Below are positions 44,711 to 54,270 of a stretch of DNA of 64,000 nt, one piece after another. The stretch lies in the NCBI RefSeq assembly GCF_006210265.1, contig NZ_VCNC01000002.1:186001-250000 (forward strand), in the 5' to 3' direction. The notes beneath the pieces were generated by a model that did not search any database, was not told the DNA's origin, and was given only the letters and a program-made list of their open reading frames with translations. A program made the position numbers and the translations under genes. Origin of the DNA: Desulfovibrio sp. UCD-KL4C. GTDB lineage: Bacteria; Desulfobacterota; Desulfovibrionia; Desulfovibrionales; Desulfovibrionaceae. Numbering within the stretch: the first letter of the stretch is position 1; each line of letters opens with the position of its first letter.

Positions 44711-45439
44711 ATGGCCCGCCTAAATTCATTTTATATCTCACCGGAAAATTGGATTTCACCTTTTATACTTGAAGGTAGTGAAGCCCGACATATGTGCAAA
44801 GTTCTTCGCACCCGCGAAGGTGATTCTGTACGACTTTTTGACGGAATTGGCAGAGAAGGAATCTTTAACATTGAAAGCATTTCTAAAAGCCGTGTAATAT
44901 TAAAGCTTGTAAATGAAAATATTCAAACGGATTCACGCGGACTTACTCTGGCTATCGGCTGGAATAAATCTAACAGAAGAAATTGGTTGCTAGAAAAAAG
45001 TGTAGAACTTCAAGCACGCGGACTTATATTTTTCCAAAGTGAATTTAGTCAGGGTAAAGTTCCCGAAATTCCTAAGGCGACATGGCATGAAAAGAATATT
45101 GCTGCGGCTAAACAATGTGGAAATGTTTGGCTTCCGGAAATTGAAACTTTACCTGGAAATATTGAAGCTCTGATTAAAAAATCTAAAGAGTTCTCTAATA
45201 AAATTATTTTATGGGAAAAAGCTGAAAAAGAAGCTGTACCAGACTATGGAGTTTTTGCACAAAAATCGACTTTGGCTGTAATTGGTCCAGAGGGTGGATT
45301 CAGTGCTTATGAAGCGGAGTTATTGCTAAATAACGAATTTAAAAAATGCAGTCTCGGGGACAGTATTTTACGGTGGGAAACTGCAGCTCTCTTATGTCTT
45401 GGATCAGCCTATCTTGAAAAACAAAAACAATCTTTATAA
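44711..45439 (+). CDS. rsmE: 16S rRNA (uracil1498-N3)-methyltransferase RsmE
   Basis: RsmE methylates U1498 of 16S rRNA with S-adenosylmethionine. The 242-residue SPOUT protein has an N-terminal PUA-like part (SEARHMCKVLR, about residues 23-33) and the C-terminal knot with IGPEGGFS and LGDSILRWETAALLCL, both diagnostic. It sits between the lysA terminator and rarA. Confidence 0.94.
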   Translation: MARLNSFYISPENWISPFILEGSEARHMCKVLRTREGDSVRLFDGIGREGIFNIESISKSRVILKLVNENIQTDSRGLTLAIGWNKSNRRNWLLEKSVELQARGLIFFQSEFSQGKVPEIPKATWHEKNIAAAKQCGNVWLPEIETLPGNIEALIKKSKEFSNKIILWEKAEKEAVPDYGVFAQKSTLAVIGPEGGFSAYEAELLLNNEFKKCSLGDSILRWETAALLCLGSAYLEKQKQSL

Positions 45440-45466
45440 AATTAAATCCCTTACGGAGATTTTCCA

Positions 45467-46729
45467 GTGAAGCTTGAGCTAACTGACAACCAGCCCCTTG
45501 CCGATCGTATACGCCCTACGACTTTATCTCAATTTGTAGGGCAGGTGCACCTTCGTGAACGCATTGAAGCCTTTGAAAGATCTAAAAGATTACCAAGCTT
45601 GTTACTTTTCGGTCCTCCAGGATGTGGAAAATCAACACTGGCAATGCTTCTAGCTCAATCAACTGGGCGGCACTACATGCGAGTTAGTGCACCGGAAGCT
45701 GGGATTGCTTCACTTAGAAAGCAACTGGCAGGAATGGATATTCTCATTCTTGATGAACTTCATCGTTTTTCTAAAGCTCAACAGGATTTTTTCCTTCCGA
45801 TTTTAGAATCCGGAGAAATCACTTTACTGGCTACAACGACTGAAAATCCTTCTTTCAGCGTCACAAAGCAACTTTTATCAAGACTTCATGTTTTAAGACT
45901 TCGTCCTCTGACTAAGCTGGACTTAGTAAATATTGCTAAAAGAGCAACGGATGAACTCGGCTTTGAATTAAATGATGAAAGTTTAAATCTTATTTCTTCC
46001 ATGTCAGGAGGAGACGGTCGTACTCTTCTTAATCTGCTTGAATATACTTCGCAGCTTCCTGAAGAAAAAAGAGAACCTGAAAAACTTCGAACTGTTCTTC
46101 CTGAAACAATTATTCGAGGAGATCGTGATGGCGATTCTCACTATGAATTAGCTTCTGCCATGATTAAGTCTATTCGGGGAAGTGACCCGGATGCGGCTCT
46201 TTATTATTTGGGATGTTTGCTTGAAAGCGGTGAAGATCCAAAATTTATAACCCGCAGACTGATAATTTCAGCAGGTGAAGATGTTGGCCTTGCTGATCCT
46301 TCTGCGCTTACTCTAGCTGTTTCATGTCAGCAAGCTGTAGAATTTATTGGTATGCCGGAAGGATTTATACCTCTTTCAGAAACAGTAGTTTACCTTGCGC
46401 TTGCTCCTAAAAGCAATACAACTTATGCGGCTTATCACACAGTGAAGCAGGAAATAAGGCAAAATGGAATGCTTCCAGTCCCACTTCATCTCAGGAATGC
46501 GACATCTGCTATTCAAAAAGAATGGGGATATGGTCGCAATTATAAATATCCACATTCGTTTCCCAAGGCTTGGGTTGAGCAAAGTTATCTTCCTCCTGAA
46601 CTTTCTGAACGATCTTTCTATCAGTCCAAAGATCAAGGAGAAGAACCTCGTCTTAACGCATGGATAAAAGGTCAGAAACGATCATACCCAAGAAGGGAAC
46701 CTCAATCCCATCGAAATTCTAAAAAATAA
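45467..46729 (+). CDS. rarA: replication-associated recombination ATPase RarA (MgsA)
   Basis: RarA acts at stalled replication forks. The 420-residue AAA+ protein has ADRIRPTTLSQFVGQ (about 12-26), Walker A FGPPGCGKST (about 48-57), Walker B LILDELHRF (about 93-101) and the C-terminal tetramerisation region with ISAGEDVGLADP. It starts at GTG with GGAG about 9 nt upstream. The last 20 residues are basic. Confidence 0.94.
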   Translation: MKLELTDNQPLADRIRPTTLSQFVGQVHLRERIEAFERSKRLPSLLLFGPPGCGKSTLAMLLAQSTGRHYMRVSAPEAGIASLRKQLAGMDILILDELHRFSKAQQDFFLPILESGEITLLATTTENPSFSVTKQLLSRLHVLRLRPLTKLDLVNIAKRATDELGFELNDESLNLISSMSGGDGRTLLNLLEYTSQLPEEKREPEKLRTVLPETIIRGDRDGDSHYELASAMIKSIRGSDPDAALYYLGCLLESGEDPKFITRRLIISAGEDVGLADPSALTLAVSCQQAVEFIGMPEGFIPLSETVVYLALAPKSNTTYAAYHTVKQEIRQNGMLPVPLHLRNATSAIQKEWGYGRNYKYPHSFPKAWVEQSYLPPELSERSFYQSKDQGEEPRLNAWIKGQKRSYPRREPQSHRNSKK

Positions 46730-46813
46730 CTTACCTGTTTCTTTTATGTTATATATTGCTAGTCTTCGATATGGAGTGTATTATTACTAATAAAATCTAT
46801 ATTAGGAACGACT

Positions 46814-47929
46814 ATGGCATCGTTAAAAAAAATAATTATTGAAAATATTCTTACCAGTCTAAACGCTGGATTAATGGTTATTTCAAATAAAGGAAAAATT
46901 ATTTTTTTGAACAGATCCGCTTGTGAAATACTCGGACTTACACTTGAAGAGCATATTGGAAGCGGATGGGGTGAGCTGTTTATTACTGATGATGTTCATA
47001 ATATAGAATTTAATCAAGTTATTATAGACGCTATTACTGAGCAGGAAGTTGGACGTAAGCATAATGTTTTTTTCAGTCTTGATAATAAAAAGCGTACTAA
47101 AAGATTATCAATAACCTCTTCTTTTCTTACAGAAGATGAAAATACATTAGGAATGGTTTTTCTTTTTGAAGACGTTACGGATATTTATCTTTCTGAAGAA
47201 CGTGAAAAAAAGATGCTATCTAGAAATATTGAGTTGCAAAAAGAACGTGCCGCAGGGCTTGATAGTCTTGCACAAGCTATCGCTCATCAAGTTTTAAACC
47301 CCACAACAGTCATTGGAGGAATAGCAAATTTAATTTCCAGAAAACTTCCTGCAGATGATCCTTTAAATCGAGATGTTAGAGTTATTGCTGAAGAAGCAAA
47401 AAAATTAGAAGAATTGGTAAAGGCTGTAAGAAACTACTCCACTATTCCAAAAGTAAAAACTACAGAAGTAGAAAGTGATATTATTTTCAAAAACGCAGTT
47501 AAAGTTACAAATAAAATACTGTCAGAAACAGGTAAAGATATTACCATTAAACTAGAAGGTAATATTCCATTCTTAAAAGTAGATAAGGATTTGTTTACTT
47601 CCGCTATTATTGAACTCTTACTAAATTGCAGTAATTTTACATCGGAACGATCAACTGAGGTCAGGATTAAAATTTTCCAAATAAAAGACATTGTATCAAT
47701 TAAAATAATTGATCACGGTATGGGAATTGAATCTCAATACCTACCTTATGTACTCGACCCCTTCTTCTCAACAAAAGCAAAAGGAATAGGTATGGGACTT
47801 TCGCTAGTTAAAAAAATTATTTTTGAACACCATGGGAAAATAAACATTGAAAGTGCCGGAGATGGTAAAGGTACGACCGTAATAATTTATCTACCATGCT
47901 CAAATGGTAATGGGAATTGTTGCTCATAG
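46814..47929 (+). CDS. soluble PAS-domain sensor histidine kinase
   Basis: The 371-residue protein has a PAS domain (about 10-125), a HisKA region with the phosphorylated His H158 in AIAHQVLNPTT, and a HATPase domain with N box (LLLNCSNF), G1 (DHGMGI), F box (DPFFSTKAKG) and G2 (GIGMGLSLVKKI). No membrane helix is predicted, so it probably senses a cytoplasmic signal or redox state. No response regulator is adjacent. The C-terminal tail ends in a Cys pair. The stop is only 11 nt from the stop of the convergent HDOD gene. Confidence 0.88.
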   Translation: MASLKKIIIENILTSLNAGLMVISNKGKIIFLNRSACEILGLTLEEHIGSGWGELFITDDVHNIEFNQVIIDAITEQEVGRKHNVFFSLDNKKRTKRLSITSSFLTEDENTLGMVFLFEDVTDIYLSEEREKKMLSRNIELQKERAAGLDSLAQAIAHQVLNPTTVIGGIANLISRKLPADDPLNRDVRVIAEEAKKLEELVKAVRNYSTIPKVKTTEVESDIIFKNAVKVTNKILSETGKDITIKLEGNIPFLKVDKDLFTSAIIELLLNCSNFTSERSTEVRIKIFQIKDIVSIKIIDHGMGIESQYLPYVLDPFFSTKAKGIGMGLSLVKKIIFEHHGKINIESAGDGKGTTVIIYLPCSNGNGNCCS

Positions 47930-47940
47930 TTTTGTTATTT

Positions 47941-49161
47941 TCAGTTAAAAAAAGCTTGGAAAAGTTCTTCTATTTGAAGATCGTAATCTTCAACAATTTC
48001 AGACAAGCTTTCTGCATCAATTCCAAGTAATTCCCATGCTCCATCTTCAATCCCTGGGAGCACATACATTCCTCCATCAGAAATACCTATAGCATTTGCT
48101 AGATTGTCAGCAACTTGAAGAATTGTTGCTTGAATTTTATATTCCGATGTATGCGGTGAATGATGATTAGCAATAATTTCAGTTAGTTCAATAGGAAAAT
48201 TCCATTTTCCTAGCATGTATTTTGCGACTTCAGTATGATTAAATCCTAAAGTCATATCCTCTGCTTCAACCAGTGGAATGAAATTCTCACGAGCAGAAAG
48301 CATTGCCTGAATGGAGCTGCATGGCATTTTTTTGAAAATAATAAGTTTACCAACATCATGAAGTAATCCAGCGGTAAACATGACTTCAGGAACAACTCCT
48401 TTCACCTTTTCAGCAATAATTTTAGCAAAAACTCCACAAGTTAAAGAATGCATCCAAAATGTGCGCATATCAATAAGTTCAGGCGGAATATCTTTAAAAT
48501 AACTTATAGTTGAAAGTCCAAGAGCGAGTGTACAGAGCTCTCTGCTCCCTACAAGAGCAACTGCGCGGACAAGTGAGTTAACCTCGGAGGGGAATCCATA
48601 AAGAGGACTATTCACAAGTTTCAGCAACTGGGTGGAAATGCCTACATCAAGACCCACAACAGCTGCAATTTCTTGAGCAGAAGCGGTCGGATCATCAACG
48701 ACTTTTTTTACTTTGAAAAAAATATCAGGAAAAGAAGCAATTTTAATCTCAGCATCAACAACATCTTCAACTTTACCTTCATCTCTAAAAAAAAGATCTC
48801 GCATATCATCAAGTTCTGAAACAGTTTGCTCTTCATATGTAGGAAGAGACCACCCTTCCATCAATTTTATTGCAGTTCTATAAACAGCAATATCAAACAT
48901 TTTAATCATCGCAGGATGATCGTGATTTACAAACATAAAATAATCACGAACATAACCAAAAGATTTCTTTAGAATTTCTTCATCAGGTTCAGATATAGGG
49001 GAACTATAGACAGTTATCTTTTCGATACCCTGCCTTTGAAAAAAAGTTATATTACTACTTGTCACTACTGAACCGGACGGAAGCAACAATCTTCCTGACT
49101 GAAATAAGTCTCTAGCTAAAATCATGCCTGGTTCAAGATCATCAATGCCAACAGTATGCAT
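47941..49161 (-). CDS. HDOD-domain signalling protein
   Basis: The 406-residue protein starts with a domain like the N terminus of some HD-GYP proteins (DDLEPGMILARDL, about residues 7-19). A HDOD/HD-like domain follows (about 150-340) with LVNSPLYG and LLHDVGKLIIF. HDOD proteins are regulatory and generally not active phosphodiesterases, and no GYP motif is present. GAGGTG lies 6 nt before the ATG. It follows cheR by 33 nt, so the two are probably co-transcribed. Confidence 0.85.
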   Translation of the reverse strand: MHTVGIDDLEPGMILARDLFQSGRLLLPSGSVVTSSNITFFQRQGIEKITVYSSPISEPDEEILKKSFGYVRDYFMFVNHDHPAMIKMFDIAVYRTAIKLMEGWSLPTYEEQTVSELDDMRDLFFRDEGKVEDVVDAEIKIASFPDIFFKVKKVVDDPTASAQEIAAVVGLDVGISTQLLKLVNSPLYGFPSEVNSLVRAVALVGSRELCTLALGLSTISYFKDIPPELIDMRTFWMHSLTCGVFAKIIAEKVKGVVPEVMFTAGLLHDVGKLIIFKKMPCSSIQAMLSARENFIPLVEAEDMTLGFNHTEVAKYMLGKWNFPIELTEIIANHHSPHTSEYKIQATILQVADNLANAIGISDGGMYVLPGIEDGAWELLGIDAESLSEIVEDYDLQIEELFQAFFN

Positions 49162-49194
49162 CGCAACACCTCATAAATTAAGTTAAAGCCAGAT

Positions 49195-50067
49195 TTATAC
49201 CTTTCTGTAAGAAATAGCTCCCGCGTGATGTTTGGCTTTAAAGGTATTTGTTATCGTATGTAGAGACTCAGAGTGACCAACAAATAAATGTCCATTGTCT
49301 ACTAAGTTATCATAAAAAGCTCTAAGTACTCTTTTTTTCATTTCTTTATCAAAATATATTATCACATTTCTGCAAAAAATAATATCAGATTTAGGCACTT
49401 TTTTTAGGGCGGTAAGATCATTTAGATTGATTTTATCGAATCGTACCAACCGTTTTATTTCTGGACAAATCTGATAAATTCCTGCTTCTTTTTCTGTAAA
49501 ATATTTTTTTGCAATAGCAGCATCAGTCGTTTTCAAAGCATACTTCGCGTATTCACCTTTTTTAGCTTTCTCGATTACAGGAGAGGAAATATCACTGGCT
49601 GTAATTTGAATACGCCACTTAGGAAGTTCTGTTTTCAGCACTTCATGGAGGATTATGGATAATGTATAAGGTTCTTCACCTGATGAGCATCCCGCAGACC
49701 AAATCTTGAGTTCCAAACGACCTGCTTTACGTTTTTCGTCAAGAATTTCCATCAATGAATCATTTGTAAAAACTTTAAGCTGCGGGTTATCTCTAAAAAA
49801 ACTTGTTTCATTTGTTGTTATGAGATCAGCAAGTTTATTTAACTCAACATTTCGATTTCTATCATATTTTATATACTCAATGTATTCTTTAAAACTTTTT
49901 AACCGTAGCTCAGTTATACGGGAGGAAAATCTATTTTCCATTAGATACTTTCTGTTATCGTTCAAAAAAATCCCAAATAATTCATAAATAATATCTCTCA
50001 ACTGGGTAAACTCCAGCATAGAAATTTTAATTCCTCCGCTAAAGCCTTTATTTGAAAAAAGTGCCAT
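49195..50067 (-). CDS. cheR: CheR-type chemotaxis glutamate methyltransferase
   Basis: CheR methylates receptor glutamates using S-adenosylmethionine. The protein has the helical N-terminal domain (EFTQLRDIIYELFGI, NRFSSRITEL) and the SAM domain with KIWSAGCSSGEEPYTLS and the FCRNVIIYFD block. The start at 50067 has only a weak ribosome site. An ATG at 50019 is an alternative, but its GGAGGA is rather far (about 12 nt). No cheA or cheB is adjacent; cheW lies 35 kb away. Confidence 0.9.
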   Translation of the reverse strand: MALFSNKGFSGGIKISMLEFTQLRDIIYELFGIFLNDNRKYLMENRFSSRITELRLKSFKEYIEYIKYDRNRNVELNKLADLITTNETSFFRDNPQLKVFTNDSLMEILDEKRKAGRLELKIWSAGCSSGEEPYTLSIILHEVLKTELPKWRIQITASDISSPVIEKAKKGEYAKYALKTTDAAIAKKYFTEKEAGIYQICPEIKRLVRFDKINLNDLTALKKVPKSDIIFCRNVIIYFDKEMKKRVLRAFYDNLVDNGHLFVGHSESLHTITNTFKAKHHAGAISYRKV

Positions 50068-50151
50068 AAATTTATCTCGCTAAAATTTAATTACAAACTA
50101 AGAGCATAAATTGAATAATTAGTATATATTTTATGAAAAGTAATATAATAC

Positions 50152-51441
50152 TTATCTGTTGTATATTTTTTTCCACTCATCCATAAACAAAATTGCTGTA
50201 TCAAGAGAATCTAATTCGCCCTGCTGCATCCGAACAGCACTGACAAGATCTTCAAAATTGACATTTAAAGGTAATCCTAACTTTTCTATTAATTGTATCA
50301 CATTATTTTTTATATCTTCAGGAAAATCCTGACCGAAAAAAGTATCGGATTCTCTTTTTTTGGGCCATCTTAAATTTTTTTCACGAGCAAAATCAATCAA
50401 TGTTTGCATTCTGATTACATACGTATGATCGGCAAGAACCCTTTTGCGCCCTTTTTCAGCATATGAACATCTTTCCTCTGGGTGATTCATGAAATAACTT
50501 ATTTTATCATCAAGATCCTTAAGATTCTCAAAATAGGCAAGTTCTCCATCATCAAAAGCCTCAGACATAAGCTTTCGATGATCAACCAATTGAAAGGCTC
50601 CACAAGCGGCTAGCTCAAAAGTTCGTGGGTTAATAAAATCTCCCTTACTAACAATACTATCCACATTGATAGAGGAATGAAGATTTAAATTAATCTTTGT
50701 CGCATTAAATATTTTTACACATTCTTCTGATGAAACTCTGCGACCGCCAAGTTGAATATATTTATCAAGAACATGATCTCCATCCCATTCAGACCCCCAA
50801 ATTTTAAGGCCATAATGAATAAGAGATCTGAATGCCATGCGTCTATTAGGATACCCAGCTCCCATAAACGAGACATCAGCTCCGTATTTACGGCTATCAA
50901 TTGAATTAACATCAAGCGGCCTGTGAAATTCAGGGTGCGCAGCTAAAGGAAGATAAAGAGTCTTTTCTACTCCTATTTCCTTAAGTTTTTCAAAAAAAGG
51001 TTCTTTCTGAATCACTGCAAAAATATCATAGAGTGGCGCAAAACTTTGCCAATAAGTAAACAGTTCAAAATCTTCAACAAACCACATAGCAGTTAAGACG
51101 TTATCACGTCGAAGCCTTTTTAGAGCCTGATGTGTAAGCGGAGCCTGAGCCATAGAAAGCACCATATCCGGCTCAAATGTTTCAGTCTTGGCTAAAACTG
51201 CTTGCGACAATACTTGCAGAAAGCTGTTCTGCAGATATTGATGTCTGTCAGATGTGACTTTTAGGTTATCAAGAGCATTATAGGCATCGTAAAATTCAGG
51301 GGCTTCAAAAGTTTCAACGAGATGACCCATTTCTTTGAGCGCAGCAACACAAAACCTACCAACGGGCAAAGACCCACCGTAAAGCGGCAGCACAACCAAT
51401 ATTCTCAATATTTTTTGTGGATTCGTAATATTTTCTTTCAA
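50152..51441 (-). CDS. CgeB-type glycosyltransferase
   Basis: The 429-residue protein resembles CgeB/DUF3880 glycosyltransferases with a GT-B fold. The N-terminal Rossmann part (RILVVLPLYGGSLPVGR), the WFVEDFELF segment near residue 120 and a C-terminal donor-binding region with FINPRTFELAACGAFQL are visible. A helical tail follows. It starts at TTG with GAGG 8 nt upstream and lies 4 nt after the GT9 gene, so the two form one unit. Likely a surface-sugar or flagellin glycosyltransferase, with unknown substrate. Confidence 0.8.
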   Translation of the reverse strand: MKENITNPQKILRILVVLPLYGGSLPVGRFCVAALKEMGHLVETFEAPEFYDAYNALDNLKVTSDRHQYLQNSFLQVLSQAVLAKTETFEPDMVLSMAQAPLTHQALKRLRRDNVLTAMWFVEDFELFTYWQSFAPLYDIFAVIQKEPFFEKLKEIGVEKTLYLPLAAHPEFHRPLDVNSIDSRKYGADVSFMGAGYPNRRMAFRSLIHYGLKIWGSEWDGDHVLDKYIQLGGRRVSSEECVKIFNATKINLNLHSSINVDSIVSKGDFINPRTFELAACGAFQLVDHRKLMSEAFDDGELAYFENLKDLDDKISYFMNHPEERCSYAEKGRKRVLADHTYVIRMQTLIDFAREKNLRWPKKRESDTFFGQDFPEDIKNNVIQLIEKLGLPLNVNFEDLVSAVRMQQGELDSLDTAILFMDEWKKIYNR

Positions 51442-51445
51442 CTTA

Positions 51446-52666
51446 CTAACCTCGCCCTGTTATCCAGTCTTTTTCTTTATAAAACTTTTTTGCCAGCTCA
51501 GGAAAAGGTCCATGCTCACCGAGATCAAGTATACCGAGGTGACAACCAATAAACTTACGTATTCTAGCACGACGTGCAGAATCACTGTCTTGCCCTGCTT
51601 TTAAAGCATAATTCGTTCCTAAAAAATCACAATTAGATTCAAAAACAGACAAACCGTGTGGTAAATGTTTTGCTTTACGTGTAGCAATAAATCTAGCCAA
51701 GTTTGGTTCATTAAATGGTTCAAGACATTTTAAATCATTATAGCATGGCTGAGATTCAACACATGGAGAGCAATCACAATCAGTTTGAATTATGGTATGC
51801 CCTTTTCCATACGGTCCAGTCTCACTGCACCATGCAGAGGAAAGAAAAAAACCAAGAACGGGGGTTCCTAAATGTGCGGCCAAATGCATGGTTCCGGTAT
51901 CCGGTGTCATCAAAAAATCAAGATTCGAAACTAATTCAATAAGTTCTTTCCAATCTGTTTTGCCAACAAGATTAACTGTATCTTTAACTATAGATGTTGG
52001 AAATTTACTAAGAAGATTTTCGCTGATTTTTTTTTCAGAACTGCTTCCTAATAAAAATATCTTTCTGTTTTTGCTAACCGATTTTGCAGCTAAAATCAGC
52101 GGAGCAAAAACATTAAACGGAAGTGAGCGACGTGACTCCCGCCCAGCCATCACGACCCCTATACCACCGCCTTTTGATACAGCAACAGGATTAACGTCTG
52201 AAGCCGGAATCATTTCAGGACTTAATGCCGCCCAGTAATCTACAATATTTATATTATTGCGCCTTTCCTCTGCAAGACGAAAGGCCAGATCAAACCAAGG
52301 ATCTTTGAGAGTTTGACCATTAACCATTTTATGCCCCACTACTTTTTGAGAATCAAAAAGAGAAGATAGTGCATAGTTCATCGATGAAAAATTTAAATTA
52401 TAGATCTGATCAAAGTTAATATTTTTGAGATCCTGAAAAATTTTATAGTTAACAGTAAAAACTAAAGATATATCTTTAATACCAGTACCGTGCGCAATCA
52501 AAGAATGAACAATACAATCAGGATAAATAATTTCAGCCAAACTTTTAAGCGAACGGTCAACACAGAGGTGTACTTCAAATCCTCGTCCTGCCAGTGTCAG
52601 AATAAGCCGCTTAGTCTGGACAAGATCACCAAACCTTGTAAGTTGTACAACGAGTGCTCGTTTCAT
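51446..52666 (-). CDS. glycosyltransferase family 9 protein
   Basis: The protein begins KRALVVQLTRFGDLVQTKR, the heptosyltransferase/GT9 signature, and contains the donor-site block TPDTGTMHLAAHLGTPVLG. The C-terminal region adds a cluster of cysteines (CDCSPC, CYNDLKC) seen in GT9-related glycosyltransferases. It probably transfers a sugar to LPS or another surface glycan. An ATG at 52678 is in frame, but family starts and spacing favour the ATG at 52666 (406 residues). It is the first gene of the glycosyltransferase pair. Confidence 0.82.
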   Translation of the reverse strand: MKRALVVQLTRFGDLVQTKRLILTLAGRGFEVHLCVDRSLKSLAEIIYPDCIVHSLIAHGTGIKDISLVFTVNYKIFQDLKNINFDQIYNLNFSSMNYALSSLFDSQKVVGHKMVNGQTLKDPWFDLAFRLAEERRNNINIVDYWAALSPEMIPASDVNPVAVSKGGGIGVVMAGRESRRSLPFNVFAPLILAAKSVSKNRKIFLLGSSSEKKISENLLSKFPTSIVKDTVNLVGKTDWKELIELVSNLDFLMTPDTGTMHLAAHLGTPVLGFFLSSAWCSETGPYGKGHTIIQTDCDCSPCVESQPCYNDLKCLEPFNEPNLARFIATRKAKHLPHGLSVFESNCDFLGTNYALKAGQDSDSARRARIRKFIGCHLGILDLGEHGPFPELAKKFYKEKDWITGRG

Positions 52667-52732
52667 AAAAATTTCCATTTGTTTTCCGAAATATTCTGTC
52701 GAAAATATATATGTTTACCTGTACTTTGTCAT

Positions 52733-52762
52733 TTTACAATGAGGGCTCCATTTTGCTATACT
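52733..52762 (+). promoter_or_regulatory. promoter immediately upstream of the siroheme gene
   Basis: TTTACA (52733-52738) and a near-consensus TATACT (52757-52762) are spaced by 18 nt. Initiation would fall at about 52769-52771, on the ATG of the next gene, so the transcript could be leaderless. Confidence 0.5.
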
Positions 52763-52770
52763 CAAACTCT

Positions 52771-53448
52771 ATGACGTACTATCCTATTTTCCTTAAAGTG
52801 GAAAACCAAAAATGTCTGCTTATCGGTGCAGGAGAAGTCGGGCTTCGTAAGCTGAAATCTCTTTTACAGTGTAACCCAGATGAAATAAGAGTTGTTGACA
52901 ATTGTGAGCTTTCTTCTGAAGTGCTCCGCATTGGAGAAGATCCTCGTGTTTTTATTGAAAAACGTGCATTTAATCCTTCTGATTTAAATAATAAGTTTAT
53001 GGTATTTGCTTGCACCAACAATGCGGGTGTAAACAAGATGATTGCTGATCTTTGTCTGCAAAAAAAAATTCTCTGCAATATTGCAGACTACCCGGAAGGC
53101 AGTAATTTTATTGTTCCATCTGTAATAAGACAGGGAGATCTTACTCTTACTGTATCTACAGGAGGCAACAGCCCTGCATTCACAAAAAAAATACGCAATG
53201 ATCTACAAGGTATTTTTGGTGATCACTACGCAAAATTTCTTACTTTAATGGGAAGATTACGACCTATGGTCCTTGACCTTGGCAAGGAAACAAGCCAAAA
53301 CACGGCTTTGTTCAGACATCTTGTTGCGTCTCCGATTTTAGATGAACTGGAAGCAGGAAATTTAAACAGTGTTAATGAATTATTGGCTGAAATCCTGCCG
53401 AATGAACTTGTTTCACACATTCCGGAGTTAACTGATGACTTTATTTGA
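52771..53448 (+). CDS. precorrin-2 dehydrogenase / sirohydrochlorin ferrochelatase-like protein
   Basis: This CysG N-terminal-type protein oxidises precorrin-2 to sirohydrochlorin on the path to siroheme and alternative heme. It starts YYPIFLKVENQKCLLIGAGEVGLRK, with the NAD fold and FACTNNAGVNK, SNFIVPSVIRQGDL and STGGNSPAF. The uroporphyrinogen methylase half of CysG is absent. The ATG at 52771 has no ribosome site. An in-frame TTG at 52753 has GAGGG 7 nt before it and is the alternative. hemX/ccsA overlaps its end. Confidence 0.85.
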   Translation: MTYYPIFLKVENQKCLLIGAGEVGLRKLKSLLQCNPDEIRVVDNCELSSEVLRIGEDPRVFIEKRAFNPSDLNNKFMVFACTNNAGVNKMIADLCLQKKILCNIADYPEGSNFIVPSVIRQGDLTLTVSTGGNSPAFTKKIRNDLQGIFGDHYAKFLTLMGRLRPMVLDLGKETSQNTALFRHLVASPILDELEAGNLNSVNELLAEILPNELVSHIPELTDDFI

Positions 53449-54265
53449 GTTTTTTCAATATTTAATAATCGCCTTATATTTGATGGGAATGATCTTCTTT
53501 ATAGGTGGCACTCTTAAAAATAATAAAATCATGGGAAAGTTGGGTAACCTCTGCGCTATCGGAGGTTTTGCACTACATTCTGTTGACCTATTACTTGCAG
53601 TGACACTTTATAAATTTACTATTTTTACAGACGGTTTCTTTTATTTGAGTTTGCTTGGGTGGAGTTTTATTCTTGTTTATTTTGCCTTATGGTGGAAAGT
53701 CAGAAATACTTTTTTTGCCTTAACAGCTTCACCGCTAGCTCTTTTACTTTTTATCTCGTCCCTTGCGACGCAAAGTTTAAAAGTTCAACAGCTACCAGCT
53801 CATCTTGTAGGTCTTTTTATAGGTCTCCACATCGGAACCATCTTTTTGAGTATTGCTTTGATGGCAATGGCTGCCGGAGCAGGAGTTGCCTTCCTTTACT
53901 TAAATAATAAAATTAAAACGAAAGCTAATCTTTCCAGTTTAGGTAAAGAAATGCCTTCCCTTAATACCTTTGACAAAGTAAATCACTGGACCATCATGGT
54001 AGGATTCCCTCTGTATACATTGGGACTTGCCGCAGGATTTCTATGGGCCAGCAAAACCTTTAATAAAGCTTTTTCGTGGGACCCAAAGGAAGTTGTAACG
54101 ATAGTGGTCTGGTTTTTATTTGCAATTCTCTTTCATCAGCGATTAGTTGCTGGGTGGAGAGGTAGAAAACCAGCAATTCTGGTGATCATAGTTTTCCTTA
54201 TCACCATGATATCATTGTGGGGCATCAATTTTTTTGTTCCTACTCACCATAGCTTTAAAGTCTAA
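53435..54265 (+). CDS. HemX/CcsA-like cytochrome c assembly membrane protein
   Basis: The 276-residue protein has about eight membrane helices and the WDPKEVVTIVVWF region near residue 213, a variant of the tryptophan-rich heme-handling motif of CcsA/HemX proteins. Next to hemA, this family is usually called HemX and thought to influence HemA level or heme delivery, while ResC/CcsA work in cytochrome c assembly. The exact role is inferred. It overlaps the precorrin-2 dehydrogenase gene by 14 nt, with GGAG 8 nt before the ATG. Confidence 0.85.
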   Translation: MTLFEFFQYLIIALYLMGMIFFIGGTLKNNKIMGKLGNLCAIGGFALHSVDLLLAVTLYKFTIFTDGFFYLSLLGWSFILVYFALWWKVRNTFFALTASPLALLLFISSLATQSLKVQQLPAHLVGLFIGLHIGTIFLSIALMAMAAGAGVAFLYLNNKIKTKANLSSLGKEMPSLNTFDKVNHWTIMVGFPLYTLGLAAGFLWASKTFNKAFSWDPKEVVTIVVWFLFAILFHQRLVAGWRGRKPAILVIIVFLITMISLWGINFFVPTHHSFKV

Positions 54266-54270
54266 TTTTT

